Shown here: one piece after another, positions 34,521 to 43,112 of the stretch
How positions within the stretch are numbered: position 1 is the stretch's first letter
Layout of the letters: each line of letters starts with the position of its first letter
Source: Pseudomonas sp. CHM02
GTDB taxonomy: Bacteria; Pseudomonadota; Gammaproteobacteria; Pseudomonadales; Pseudomonadaceae
Assembly (NCBI RefSeq): GCF_000612585.1
Contig: NZ_JFCA01000032.1
Span: 1 to 64,000 of the forward strand
Length of the DNA: 64,000 bases
Direction of reading: 5' to 3'
Position numbers and translations under genes: made by a program
The notes under the pieces: generated by a model
Told to the model about the DNA's origin: nothing
The model's input: only the letters and a program-made list of their open reading frames with translations
Database searches by the model: none

Positions 34521-34845
34521 AGCCCTGCAGCGCGTTGCCCCGTGCGCCCTTGGGCTGGCAGTAGGCGGCGGGCTTCATCAGGCCAAAGCTCGCCACCGTG
34601 AACAAACCACCGCTGGCGCCACTGGGTACGGAGCAGTTGTAGTCGCCGGAGGCGGCGCTGGCGATGTAGTAGGTGGTCATCGAGTCGCTGCGCACGTTGG
34701 AGATACGCTTGACCGGCTCGCCCAGGTTGGTTTCCGACAAGGTCTTGAGGTGGTCTTCGCTGGGTTTGACATTGCTGCAGCCGGCGACGCCGATGATCAG
34801 GGCGCCGAGCAGGGTAAGGCGGGTAACAGAGGCTTGCAGTTTCAT
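34510..34845 (-). CDS. Small hypothetical lipoprotein
   Basis: A 111-residue protein with a lipoprotein signal (LTLLGALIIGVAGC, Cys at about residue 23) and a charged linker. The mature domain of about 80 residues contains two cysteines (DYNCSVPSG, AAYCQPKGARG). No family is recognised. Its end overlaps the kinase gene by 11 bases in convergent orientation. Confidence 0.82.
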   Translation of the reverse strand: MKLQASVTRLTLLGALIIGVAGCSNVKPSEDHLKTLSETNLGEPVKRISNVRSDSMTTYYIASAASGDYNCSVPSGASGGLFTVASFGLMKPAAYCQPKGARGNALQGFTQ

Positions 34846-35020
34846 GGTGATTCTTCCTTGGGGTTGTTATGGTTTTTCCAGCGCACAACGACCCCTCGCG
34901 CAATGAATGCGCGGTGTCTGGGCAGCGTTGGAAGTGCCGGGGAATATAGCGCCGCAGGGAAGAGGGGTCGATTAGCACAAGTGTGCTAATGGCACGATGA
35001 TTTCATGGAAGGAGTTACAC

Positions 35021-35491
35021 ATGCTGGAGATCAAACGCGCCAACCAGGAACATGCCCAAGTGGCATTCGACATCCGTTTGCAGGCCATTCGCAGCCAGTG
35101 CATCGGCGCCTACACGCAGGCGCAAATGCTGCTGTGGACGCGGGGTAGAGCCGAAGACGGCTACAGCGCGCTGATGGACAAACCGTTTTACCTGGGGTGG
35201 GTGCAGGGAGAACCGGTGGCCACCGGCATGCTTGATCCGGACAACAACGAAGTCGGCGCATTGTTTGTGTTGCCTGGGTTCACCGGGCGCGGATATGGCA
35301 AGGCGATGCTCGATCACCTGGAGAGCGTTGCGCGGGAACAGGCGATTGAAACCCTGGTGCTGGATGCGACGTTGAATGCGGCGAGTTTCTATCGGGCCTG
35401 TGGGTATGTGGGCGATGAGCAGGCGATTTACCATTCGCCGTCGGGTTTGCAGTTGGCCTGTGTCCCAATGACCAAACACCTCACCTGCTGA
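35021..35491 (+). CDS. GNAT family N-acetyltransferase
   Basis: The product has 156 residues from an ATG at 35021 with AAGGAG 6 bases upstream. The fold is complete: LEIKRANQEHAQVAFDIRLQ at the N-terminus, the strand EVGALFVLPGFTGRGYGKAM with the acetyl-CoA loop T-G-R-G-Y-G-K, and motif B LDATLNAASFYRACGYVG. The acceptor is unknown. An upstream in-frame ATG at 34997 has no ribosome-binding site. Confidence 0.9.
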   Translation: MLEIKRANQEHAQVAFDIRLQAIRSQCIGAYTQAQMLLWTRGRAEDGYSALMDKPFYLGWVQGEPVATGMLDPDNNEVGALFVLPGFTGRGYGKAMLDHLESVAREQAIETLVLDATLNAASFYRACGYVGDEQAIYHSPSGLQLACVPMTKHLTC

Positions 35492-35508
35492 TACCACACC
35501 CCTGTGGA

Positions 35509-35583
35509 GCCGGCTTGCCGGCGATAGCGTCGTGTCAGCAGCAACGAGGCTGCATGACGGACCGCCATCGCCGGCAAGCCGGC
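35509..35583. repeat. Paired REP elements
   Basis: GCCGGCTTGCCGGCGAT (35509-35525) and its inverse (35567-35583) lie between convergent genes. The outer flanks CCCCTGTGGA and TCCTACAGGGG extend the large inverted structure, which could also stop transcription. Confidence 0.8.
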
Positions 35584-35615
35584 TCCTACAGGGGATCTGT
35601 TTTAAGCTGGGCTTT

Positions 35616-36104
35616 TCACTCCGGTCTGAACGCAGCGCGCAATCGCGCGATCACCTGCTGCAGGGATTCTCCCTGAACCGGCGGCGGCGTAGGGCTTTCC
35701 CCAAACTCCCGCCACACAAACAGCGTCAGTTCCGCGCCATCGGTCAATGCCTGCGCCTGGCCCTGCGCGCCAAAACCTTGCAGCCGCCGATAGCGCTCAT
35801 CCCGCCAGAACGCGTCCTCCACCCAGTCATACACCGGGATGAAATGAAAATGCAGCGGGAAGCCCGGCATGTGCCCATAGCGGCTGATGTACAGCCACTT
35901 CGGCTCAAGTTGCGCCTCCATCACCCGCTGGGTCTTTGCCAGCAACCCGCCCAGCTCGGCCAGCGCCGCTTCCGGCATGTCCGCCAGGGAATGGATCGGT
36001 GCCTTGGCACCCAGCATCAGGTAACCGGGTAGTGCGGACGCCAGGTGATGGTTGAGCAGCCAGTGTTCGGTTTCGTGAAGGACGTAGGTGGGGTCGATCT
36101 GCAT
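35616..36104 (-). CDS. HIT (histidine triad) family protein
   Basis: A 162-residue HIT-fold protein. The N-terminus reads YVLHETEHWLLNHHLASALP with GYLMLGAKAPIHSLADM, typical of HIT nucleotide hydrolases and transferases. The active-site region is GFPLHFHFIPVYDWV, where the usual H-x-H-x-H-x-x triad is reduced to LHFHFIP, so one His is replaced. The C-terminal tail is Pro-rich. Substrate and activity are uncertain because the triad is incomplete. Confidence 0.78.
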   Translation of the reverse strand: MQIDPTYVLHETEHWLLNHHLASALPGYLMLGAKAPIHSLADMPEAALAELGGLLAKTQRVMEAQLEPKWLYISRYGHMPGFPLHFHFIPVYDWVEDAFWRDERYRRLQGFGAQGQAQALTDGAELTLFVWREFGESPTPPPVQGESLQQVIARLRAAFRPE

Positions 36105-36227
36105 AAGCGTATCCGTGAGCGCAGTGCGGACAGGATACTGTATCCCACAAAAGCGCTTGATCTGTGTCTATCGGCTGCCGCACCAGGTGGATAGCCTCAA
36201 GCCCTGCAAACCATCACTGAGCCCATC

Positions 36228-36557
36228 ATGGATCTGAACGCTGTCCCCTTTGGCACCACCGACTGGTCCACGGTCGAACCGGTTTCTCACCCTGGCGTGA
36301 CCGGCAATGCGTTATGGCGTACCGGCCACTTCGGCACCACCCGCGTGCGCATGGTCGAATACACCCCCGGCTACCTGGCGGATCACTGGTGCTGGCGCGG
36401 GCACATTCTGTTGTGCCTCGAAGGCGAGTTGCACACGGAGCTGGAAGACGGCCGCCAGTTCACCCTCACGGCCGGAATGAGTTACCAGGTGGGCAATGAC
36501 ATGGAAGGCCATCGCTCTTCGACGAGTGTCGGGGCGAGGTTGTTTATCGTGGATTGA
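36228..36557 (+). CDS. DHCW-motif cupin-fold protein
   Basis: A 109-residue single cupin. The segment YLADHWCWRGHILLCLEGEL carries the Asp-His-Trp-Cys-Trp motif that names this small family, followed by the second cupin strand motif (LTAGMSYQVGNDMEGHRSS). The metal ligands would come from these His residues. The function is unknown. The 3' end overlaps a decayed oxidoreductase fragment on the other strand. Confidence 0.88.
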   Translation: MDLNAVPFGTTDWSTVEPVSHPGVTGNALWRTGHFGTTRVRMVEYTPGYLADHWCWRGHILLCLEGELHTELEDGRQFTLTAGMSYQVGNDMEGHRSSTSVGARLFIVD

Positions 36558-36780
36558 GGCGCACGATCAACTTGCCGAAGTTGCGCCCCTCCAGCAGTCC
36601 GATAAATGCTTCGGGTGCCTGTTCGAGTCCGTCGACAATGTCTTCGCGCCATTTGAGTTTGCCGTCGGCGATCCACTGTGCGGCCTCTTTCAAGAACGTG
36701 TCCTGTTGCTGATCGACGAACTCGGTCTGGATAAACCCGCGTACGGTCAGGCTCTTGGCGAGGATGTCATCCTGTTCCCT
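36544..36780 (-). pseudogene. C-terminal remnant of an NADP-dependent oxidoreductase (MDR type)
   Basis: Read to a TAA at 36544-36546, this stretch encodes only the last 78 or so residues of a zinc-less alcohol-dehydrogenase/CurA-like enzyme: SLTVRGFIQTEFVDQQQDTF, KLKWREDIVDGLEQAPEAFI and GLLEGRNFGKLIVRL. The homology begins abruptly at about 36780, inside the 3' end of the LysR gene. The first three quarters of the gene are therefore missing, deleted next to the regulator. Confidence 0.75.
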
Positions 36781-37687
36781 TGCGATACACCCCACCCAGC
36801 TCCCGCGCCAACCCGATAAAATTCTGCAACGGCGCCGACGGATTGAACGTGCGTCGCACCAGCGTAATCGGTGCGAGCAGCTTGGGGCGCGCGTCCTTGA
36901 TCCGGCAATACACCACGCTTTCACGGTGCACATCGCGCATTGATGCCGGCACCACCGAGATGCCTTCGCCGGCGGCCACCAGGCTGACGTTGGTGAGCAT
37001 GCGCTCCACTTCAAAAGCGATTTTCGGCTCGAAACCGGCGTTCTGGCAGGCTTTGATCAGGTTGGCGTACATGCCCGGCGCGCCGGGGCGACGTACGAGG
37101 ATGAAACGTTCATCCTTGAGGGCGATAAGGGGGATGGCGCTACCGGGTGTGTTCAACAGGGGATGGCCGATGGGCAGGGTCAGCAGCATTTCTTCATTGA
37201 GCAGGCGGTGAAAGGTCAGGCTCTGGTGGGTGCTGACCGGCGCGCGGAGGATGCCGATGTCGAGGCGTTTTTCGATGCTGTCCTCGGTCACCTCGCGGGC
37301 GCTGCCTTCGTTGATCGACAGTTCCACGCCGGGGTAGCGCTCGCGGTAGGCGCGGATGATCCGTGGGATCAGCGGGTGGGCGGCGGCGGAGCTGGTGAAG
37401 CCGATCACCAGCGTGCCTTCGATGCCCTGTGCAGCGCGGGACGCCTTGAGGGAGCCCTGTTCGACCCGGGCGAGGATGACCCGCGCCTCGTCGAGAAACA
37501 CCAGGCCGCCGGCGGTCAGGTCGACCCCCTTGGGATGGCGCTTGAACAGGTCGAAGCCCAACTCGGTTTCGAGGGCACGGATCTGTTGGCTGAGGGGCGG
37601 TTGCTGCATGTTCAGGCGCGCGGCGGCACGGGTGAAATGTCGCTCTTCAGCCACCATGATGAAATAACGTAAATGGCGAAGTTCCAT
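36767..37687 (-). CDS. LysR family transcriptional regulator
   Basis: The product has 306 residues. The N-terminal helix-turn-helix is canonical (ELRHLRYFIMVAEERHFTRA, AARLNMQQPPLSQQIRALET, LGFDLFKRHPKGVDLTAGG). The effector domain follows (GTLVIGFTSSAAAHPLIPRI), resembling the HcaR/BenM group. It is divergent from the carboxylate symporter at 37806 (118-base gap) and likely regulates it. Its last residues abut the deleted oxidoreductase, so the extreme C-terminus may be altered. Confidence 0.93.
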   Translation of the reverse strand: MELRHLRYFIMVAEERHFTRAAARLNMQQPPLSQQIRALETELGFDLFKRHPKGVDLTAGGLVFLDEARVILARVEQGSLKASRAAQGIEGTLVIGFTSSAAAHPLIPRIIRAYRERYPGVELSINEGSAREVTEDSIEKRLDIGILRAPVSTHQSLTFHRLLNEEMLLTLPIGHPLLNTPGSAIPLIALKDERFILVRRPGAPGMYANLIKACQNAGFEPKIAFEVERMLTNVSLVAAGEGISVVPASMRDVHRESVVYCRIKDARPKLLAPITLVRRTFNPSAPLQNFIGLARELGGVYRKGTG

Positions 37688-37805
37688 GGTGGTATATCCC
37701 GTGACAAGACTTTATTATTTGCGGCCGGCAGCGACCGTGGCGCCCAATATGCCCAAAGCTGCGAAGGGCGACAATAACAATAAATAAAAACAGGCTGGAG
37801 TACCG

Positions 37806-39026
37806 ATGCCGACCCGATACGCCAAGAACGGAACCCTGCCTATTTTGATTGCCATTGCACTTGGCATGATACTGGGCCTGGTGTATCCGAACCTGGCGAT
37901 TGATATGAAAGTGCTCAGTGACACTTTTATCAGAGTGGTCGGCGGGTTGATGCCCTTTCTGTTGTTTGTACTGGTATCCACCGGGGTCGCCGGTATCAAG
38001 CGCGAACCTCATCACCGCCATGTGGTGCGACGGATCATTGTGTACTTCCAGTTGATGTCCTGCGCCGCGCTGATGCTGGGCATGGCCACTGGCTGGGTGT
38101 TCAATCTGGAACACGGGGTGTTGTCGACGCCGCCGGTGCCTTCGGAAAGCTTCCTGCACGAGCTGTCGCTGCTGTCGGCATCCTCCACGTTATATCGTGT
38201 GTTCACCCAGAGCCTGGTGCTGCAGGTGATGTTTGCCGCCGTGGTCTGCGGGCTGTTGCTGGGCCGCGGCAGCGCCTTGGGCAACCGCTGCCTGGGCTGG
38301 CTGGAAACCGGGGTGCAAGGGTTGTTCTACCTGCTGCGGATCGTCCTCAGGTTTGCCCCGTTGGCAGCGTTTGGAGCGATGGCCTTTGTGGTGGGGAAAT
38401 ACGGTGTAAGTTCAGTATTGCCGTTGTTGAAGTTTGTCGTGGTTATTTACCTGGTCAGTGCACTGTTTGTAGTTTTAGTGTTTGCCACGCTTACCCGATT
38501 GGTCGGGGTCAAGTTGTCCCGGTTGATTGTGTATTTAAAAGAAGAGTTGTTATTGGTGACATTTACGGGCTCTTCTGTCGCTGCACTTCCAGGTTGCGTG
38601 AATAAACTCGAAGCCCTCGGTTGTGATCGCCAATTAATGCGTCTGGTCTTGACCACCGGCTACACCTTCAACCTGGCTGGCACCAACCTGTACCTGACCA
38701 CCGCCATCATGTTCCTGGCCCATATGGCCGGGGTCGAGATCGCCGTGCCGGAGCTGCTCGCGGTGCTGGTCATCTGCATGGTGACGTCGCTGGGCTCCAC
38801 CAGCGTGGCGGGCTCGGCGTTGTTCACGTTGATCGCCACCTTGAACATCCTGCAACTGGTGCCGCTGGAAGGCGTCGGGTTGCTGCTGGGAGTGGAACGC
38901 TTGATGAAATGCCGCTCGCTGACCAATGTGCTGGGCAACTGCGTGGCGTGCCTGGCGATTTGTGGGTGGCAACGGTCGATTGACCGTGAGGCATTGCACG
39001 CCCAACTCACACACCGCCCCCTGTAG
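37806..39026 (+). CDS. Dicarboxylate/amino acid:cation symporter (DAACS family)
   Basis: A 406-residue membrane protein of the GltP/DctA fold. Helix 1 is LPILIAIALGMILGLVYPNL, and hairpin 1 is near LLVTFTGSSVAALPGCVNKL, the Ser-rich re-entrant loop. The TM7 region TTGYTFNLAGTNLYLTTAIM and the hairpin 2 region MVTSLGSTSVAGSAL contain the substrate and cation site. It imports C4-dicarboxylates or acidic amino acids with Na+ or H+. It is convergent with the secreted lyase gene at 39116, separated by a REP pair, and divergent from a LysR regulator. Coupling to the lyase product (fumarate) is a reasonable guess. Confidence 0.9.
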   Translation: MPTRYAKNGTLPILIAIALGMILGLVYPNLAIDMKVLSDTFIRVVGGLMPFLLFVLVSTGVAGIKREPHHRHVVRRIIVYFQLMSCAALMLGMATGWVFNLEHGVLSTPPVPSESFLHELSLLSASSTLYRVFTQSLVLQVMFAAVVCGLLLGRGSALGNRCLGWLETGVQGLFYLLRIVLRFAPLAAFGAMAFVVGKYGVSSVLPLLKFVVVIYLVSALFVVLVFATLTRLVGVKLSRLIVYLKEELLLVTFTGSSVAALPGCVNKLEALGCDRQLMRLVLTTGYTFNLAGTNLYLTTAIMFLAHMAGVEIAVPELLAVLVICMVTSLGSTSVAGSALFTLIATLNILQLVPLEGVGLLLGVERLMKCRSLTNVLGNCVACLAICGWQRSIDREALHAQLTHRPL

Positions 39027-39028
39027 GT

Positions 39029-39097
39029 GCCGGCTTGCCGGCGATGCGTCCTTGAGATCAGCGAGGTCTTCAGGGGCGCGATCGCCGGCAAGCCGGC
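39029..39097. repeat. Paired REP elements
   Basis: GCCGGCTTGCCGGCGAT (39029-39045) and its inverse (39081-39097) lie between the convergent symporter and lyase genes. This is the same type as at 26831 and 35509. Confidence 0.8.
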
Positions 39098-39115
39098 TCT
39101 TGCGGGGCGAGGGTG

Positions 39116-40738
39116 TCAGTTTTTGGTAGTGGCGAGCTTGTCGAACGCTTTGTCGAGGTTGCCTTCAGCGCTCTGCAGCTTTTCACGCCGCTCTTTCAAC
39201 CACTGCTGATCGCCCTCCAGCGTCTTGCGCGCCTCCACCAGCATGCGCTTGACCTCCTGCGGCTGCGGGCCGCCAGTGCCTTTGCGGGTCTGTACCATGG
39301 TGGTGGGCGACAGGGCTGCGCGCAAGCCTGCCTCATCCAGCGGCAAGGTGTTGGGCGTCCACTTGTACTTGTCGGCCGCCTGGCTATACAGCTTCTGCGC
39401 GTCGGCGTACGGGAAGGTTTTCGGTGTGGTGCCGTTGCTGCGCGCCTCGGTGACGATCAGCGACGCAAAGCTGTGACCGATACGGAACGGCACCTTGAAT
39501 TGGCGCTCCAGGGTGTCGGCCAGTTCCATCGAGGTGGTCCATTCCGATTCCAGCTCTTCCAGCGCCCGCTGCGGGTTGATCTGCAGCGCATCGAGCACCG
39601 CGTCCAGGCTTTCGAACATTTCCTTGGTGGAGCGGAACACGCCCAGTGAATCAAACGCGAACTTGTAGTCGGTCATGCCGGTGGTGACGTTGTGCGCGCG
39701 CAGGGTCACGGCCTGGGCCAGGCCGACCACATCCGAGGCGGTCTCGCGGGCACGCATCAGCAGGCCGGGGTTGCGTTTTTGCGGCATGGCGCTGCTGGTG
39801 TAGGTGGCTTCTTCATCCAGCAGCAACCACGGGCGGATCTGATGGTACTGGGTGTGGATGTCGCCAATCATGGCGCCGACGCGAATCGCCGACGACGACG
39901 CCAGGTTGGCCGCTTCGATCGGAATGTCATAGGTCGATACCTGGCTGGAGTCCAACGAGTTCTCGCGCACCCCATCAAAGCCCAGCAACTCGGCCAGGCG
40001 CTCGCGGTTCAGCGGGTAGGCGGAGTTGGCCAGCACAGCGGTGCCCATCGGGCTCTTGTTCAAGCGTGTGTACAGCTCGCGGATGCGCTGGCCGTCGCGG
40101 TCAAATGCCGCTTCAAACGCCAGCAGGTAATGCGCATAGCTGATCGGCATGGCCTGCACGCCGTTGGTGTAGGCCGGGACCAGGGTGTCGACGTTTTTGT
40201 CGGCAATGTTCAGCAGGCGCAGGCGCGTGGCGTTGAGGGCTTCGCTGTAGGCCAGCACCTGGCTGCGCAGGGCGGCCAGGCGGTAGGTGGCGAGCATGTC
40301 CTGGCGGCTGCGGCCGGAGTGGATCAGCGAGGCCTCGGGACCGATCTTGTCGGTCATGATTTTTTCCAGTTGCAGCACATCGCTGGGGCGCGTGCCACCG
40401 GGCTGGTCGGCCTGGGCAATCGCGTAACGCACGCCGCCGGCGATCTTCTGGCCCATCTCGGGTTTGACGATGCCTTCTTCGGTGAGCATCACGATCGAGG
40501 CTTTGTTGATGCGGTTCAGCCAGGCGAATTGGGTCTGGGTCGGATCGCCCTTGGCCTTGTGCTCGGTGTGCGAGCTGTCAGGCGTGGCGCCGACTTTCGC
40601 TGCCTGGGCGGCGCATTGTTCGGTGGTGGTGCAGGGCAGTTCGCCGGTGTTGGCGGCATGGGCGCCAACGCTGTTGAACAGGGCGAAAGCCACCGCCAGA
40701 TGAAGCAGGCTTTTGAGGGCGCGGGGGGATGTGTTCAC
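39116..40738 (-). CDS. Exported argininosuccinate lyase/fumarase superfamily enzyme
   Basis: The product has 540 residues. It begins with a Sec signal peptide (LLHLAVAFALFNSVGAHAA), unlike cytoplasmic argininosuccinate lyase. The body has all superfamily marks: IHSGRSRQDMLATYRLAALR (ASL: H-T-G-R-S-R-N-D), PLNRERLAELLGFDG, and the catalytic-Ser signature loop TSSAMPQKRNPGLLM. Enzymes of this group cleave a C-N bond and release fumarate, for example from argininosuccinate or N-substituted aspartates. The C-terminal 40 residues are a charged coiled-coil (EARKTLEGDQQWLKERREKL). The gene has a divergent LysR regulator and a convergent dicarboxylate symporter, so periplasmic fumarate release and uptake is inferred. 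Confidence 0.85.
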   Translation of the reverse strand: MNTSPRALKSLLHLAVAFALFNSVGAHAANTGELPCTTTEQCAAQAAKVGATPDSSHTEHKAKGDPTQTQFAWLNRINKASIVMLTEEGIVKPEMGQKIAGGVRYAIAQADQPGGTRPSDVLQLEKIMTDKIGPEASLIHSGRSRQDMLATYRLAALRSQVLAYSEALNATRLRLLNIADKNVDTLVPAYTNGVQAMPISYAHYLLAFEAAFDRDGQRIRELYTRLNKSPMGTAVLANSAYPLNRERLAELLGFDGVRENSLDSSQVSTYDIPIEAANLASSSAIRVGAMIGDIHTQYHQIRPWLLLDEEATYTSSAMPQKRNPGLLMRARETASDVVGLAQAVTLRAHNVTTGMTDYKFAFDSLGVFRSTKEMFESLDAVLDALQINPQRALEELESEWTTSMELADTLERQFKVPFRIGHSFASLIVTEARSNGTTPKTFPYADAQKLYSQAADKYKWTPNTLPLDEAGLRAALSPTTMVQTRKGTGGPQPQEVKRMLVEARKTLEGDQQWLKERREKLQSAEGNLDKAFDKLATTKN

Positions 40739-40790
40739 AGGAATACCCGATTTATTTTTGGAGTTGTGAGCCGTCAGGCTATCGAGTCTG

Positions 40791-40805
40791 TTTTCAGATT
40801 GAAAA
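40791..40805. promoter_or_regulatory. Palindrome TTTTCA-GAT-TGAAAA in the lyase/LysR promoter region
   Basis: A perfect 6-base dyad with a 3-base spacer lies 53 bases upstream of the lyase ATG in the divergent region. Its length (15 bases, T-N11-A compatible) fits a LysR-type site. Confidence 0.5.
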
Positions 40806-40947
40806 TATATAGTAAGTGTAGATGGCAGAGCTTTTAAGTATGCGGGCAGGGTTTGATTGAATGCACTAGCCCCCTAATCCTATTCATGCTTTGAAGCCTA
40901 TCTTCATAATGCTTGTGCTATACCGTTCATTTTATGCGGAACCCTTT

Positions 40948-41871
40948 ATGCGCCAGGATCAACTCGACGGGTTGGTGACGTTCGTCTGCGTCGCCGAACA
41001 TGCCAGTTTCTCGGCCGCCGCCGTGCGCCTCGGTGTGTCGCCGTCAGCGGTCAGCCAGGTGATTCGCAACCTGGAGCGGCGCCTGGGGGTGGCGCTGTTC
41101 AATCGCACGACCCGCAGCGTCAGCCTGACCGAAGCGGGGCTGGGGTTCCTGGCCAAAGTGCAACCGGCGGTCATGGCCCTGACGGCCGCCGCCCTGGAAG
41201 TGGGGGACAGCAGCGGCTCACCGTCCGGCCTGCTGCGCCTGAACGTGCCGCGTGCCGCCTACATGACCGTGCTGCAGCCTTTGCTCGCGGCGTTTCTCGA
41301 AGCCCACCCGCAGATCGACCTGGAACTGACCCTGGAAAACGCATTGGTGGACATCGTCCGCCTGGGCTATGACGCGGGTATTCGCTTCGGTGATTTCGTC
41401 GAGCAGGACATGGTTGCGGTCAAGGTCGGGCCGCCTCTGTGCATGCGCGTGATTGCCGCGCCGGCCTACCTGGCGCTACACGGTACACCGCAACATCCCA
41501 GCGAACTGCTCCAGCACAACTGCATCACGTTCCGTGCGTCCAGCGGCGTGGTCGAACGCTGGGACCTTGCCAACGGCCAGGAAACCCTGCAATTGGCAGT
41601 GCGCGGCCGAATGATCGTCAACGATTCTTCAGCGTTGGTGCAGAGCGTGCTGGATGGTTTGGGTATCGGCTACATGATCAGCGGCCATATCGACCCTTTT
41701 GTCGCCCGTGGTGAACTGGTCAGCCTATTCGAAGACTGGTGCCCGGCATTGCCCGGCTTCACCCTGTATTACTCCGATCGCCGCCGTGTGAGCCGCAAGC
41801 TGCGGGCGCTGATCGATTTTCTGCGCGAGCCGCCGAGCGTTGCGCCGGCGGCCCATTTGCGCGTGCTGTGA
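40948..41871 (+). CDS. LysR family transcriptional regulator
   Basis: The product has 307 residues from the ATG at 40948, which gives the usual N-terminus (MRQDQLDGLVTFVCVAEHAS). The helix-turn-helix continues with AAVRLGVSPSAVSQVIRNLE and LGVALFNRTTRSVSLTEAG. The effector domain is of the small CrgA/aminoethylphosphonate-type subgroup (GYDAGIRFGDFVEQDMVAVK). It is divergent from the secreted lyase and likely controls it. The frame is open 19 codons upstream, but that extension lacks family sequence. Confidence 0.92.
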   Translation: MRQDQLDGLVTFVCVAEHASFSAAAVRLGVSPSAVSQVIRNLERRLGVALFNRTTRSVSLTEAGLGFLAKVQPAVMALTAAALEVGDSSGSPSGLLRLNVPRAAYMTVLQPLLAAFLEAHPQIDLELTLENALVDIVRLGYDAGIRFGDFVEQDMVAVKVGPPLCMRVIAAPAYLALHGTPQHPSELLQHNCITFRASSGVVERWDLANGQETLQLAVRGRMIVNDSSALVQSVLDGLGIGYMISGHIDPFVARGELVSLFEDWCPALPGFTLYYSDRRRVSRKLRALIDFLREPPSVAPAAHLRVL

Positions 41872-41872
41872 C

Positions 41873-42340
41873 TCAGTGCATCTTGCTGTGGTCCATCCCA
41901 TCCAGGCCACGGGCAGGCGCTGTCACTTCAATCGTCTGCTTCTCACCCTTGGCATTTTGCACGGTCAGGGTCAGCGGCACCTGGTCGCCTTCCTTGATCT
42001 GGCCGGTCAGGCCCATCAGCATCACGTGGTAACCGTTAGGGTCTAGAGTCACGGCCTTGCCGGCCGGCAGGGCCACCGAGTCCACCGGACCCATGCGCAT
42101 CACGTCGTCCTTCATGCTCATTTCATGGATCTGCACGTCCTTGGCCACTGGCGAGGCCACGCTCAGCAGCTTGCTGGCGCTGTCGGCGGTGACGGTCATG
42201 AACGCGCCGCTGGACGGTTGGCCCGGCACACTGGCGCGTACCCAGGCGTCGGTGACGTGCACCTGGGCGCTGGCGTGGGCGGCGAGGCCCAGCAAGGTCA
42301 TGCCGACAAGGGCGCGTTTGAGGTGTTGAACGGCAGTCAT
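41873..42340 (-). CDS. Periplasmic copper chaperone PCu(A)C
   Basis: A 155-residue protein with a signal peptide (MTLLGLAAHASA). The copper site H-x-M...M...H-x-M is visible in VQIHEMSMKDDVMRMGPVDS and GYHVMLMGLTG. The His-rich tail MDHSKMH adds further ligands. It delivers Cu(I) to cytochrome oxidase assembly, usually with SCO. Its ATG at 42340 coincides with the last base of the SCO-gene stop, so the two genes are translationally coupled. Confidence 0.92.
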   Translation of the reverse strand: MTAVQHLKRALVGMTLLGLAAHASAQVHVTDAWVRASVPGQPSSGAFMTVTADSASKLLSVASPVAKDVQIHEMSMKDDVMRMGPVDSVALPAGKAVTLDPNGYHVMLMGLTGQIKEGDQVPLTLTVQNAKGEKQTIEVTAPARGLDGMDHSKMH

Positions 42341-42948
42341 TAGCAGACCTCCATGACGGTGAGCAGGTCTTCTGCGCACTCTTTAGCAGTAAGGGATGCC
42401 TGCAGGCCCAGGCGCAGGTTGCCACGGGTGTCGAACACGAAACTGGTGGCCGTGTGGGACAGGGTATAGGTGTCGCCGGCGGGGATCTTTTCATAAAAGA
42501 TCCCGAATTCCTTGGCGGCCACGGCGATTTCTTCCGGGGTGCCGTACAGCGCTTCGAAGCTGGGGTCGAAGGCCTTGACGTACTTGTCGAGAATCTCGGG
42601 CGTGTCGCGTTCCGGGTCCAGGGTGATAAACACCACCTGCATGATTTCGCCGTCGCGGCCCATCAGCTTCTTGGCCTGGGCGGCGCGCGCCAGGGTGGTC
42701 GGGCACACGGCCGGGCACTGGGTGAAACCGAAGAACACCACCGGCATCAGGCCACGGAACGAACTCAGGGTGACGGTCTCGCCGTCAGTGTTCTTGAGCT
42801 TGAAGGTGCGACCCATGATCTTGTCGCTCAAGTCCTTGCCGTACTTGAAGTTCAGCCTGGGGCTGTAGTCACAGCCGCCCAGCAGGCTGCCCAGGCCCAG
42901 CAGGCCCATACCGGTCAGCACTTTGCGGCGGGTGAATAACGTACTCAT
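42340..42948 (-). CDS. SCO1/SenC family copper-binding lipoprotein
   Basis: The product has 202 residues from an ATG at 42948. The N-terminus TRRKVLTGMGLLGLGSLLGGC combines a twin-arginine-like start with a lipobox Cys. The thioredoxin-like domain carries the copper motif C-x3-C (GFTQCPAVCPTTLARAAQAK) and the third ligand His in TLSHTATSFVFD. It inserts copper into CuA of cytochrome c oxidase or acts as a thiol reductase. It is the first gene of the SCO-PCuAC pair and divergent from the DUF2946 gene. Confidence 0.93.
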   Translation of the reverse strand: MSTLFTRRKVLTGMGLLGLGSLLGGCDYSPRLNFKYGKDLSDKIMGRTFKLKNTDGETVTLSSFRGLMPVVFFGFTQCPAVCPTTLARAAQAKKLMGRDGEIMQVVFITLDPERDTPEILDKYVKAFDPSFEALYGTPEEIAVAAKEFGIFYEKIPAGDTYTLSHTATSFVFDTRGNLRLGLQASLTAKECAEDLLTVMEVC

Positions 42949-43112
42949 CAACTGTGCATCCTGTGAAGCGCCTGCATTGCTCTGGATCAATACGTCAGGC
43001 TTTGAGGGCGCCCAGTCTACCAACCCTGGCAGGTCCACGTAATCTGCGACGTTCTGCCACAGGGGCATGCCGCGCTTCATCCTTCTGCGGCTCTGGTGGT
43101 AGAGTCGCCGCC

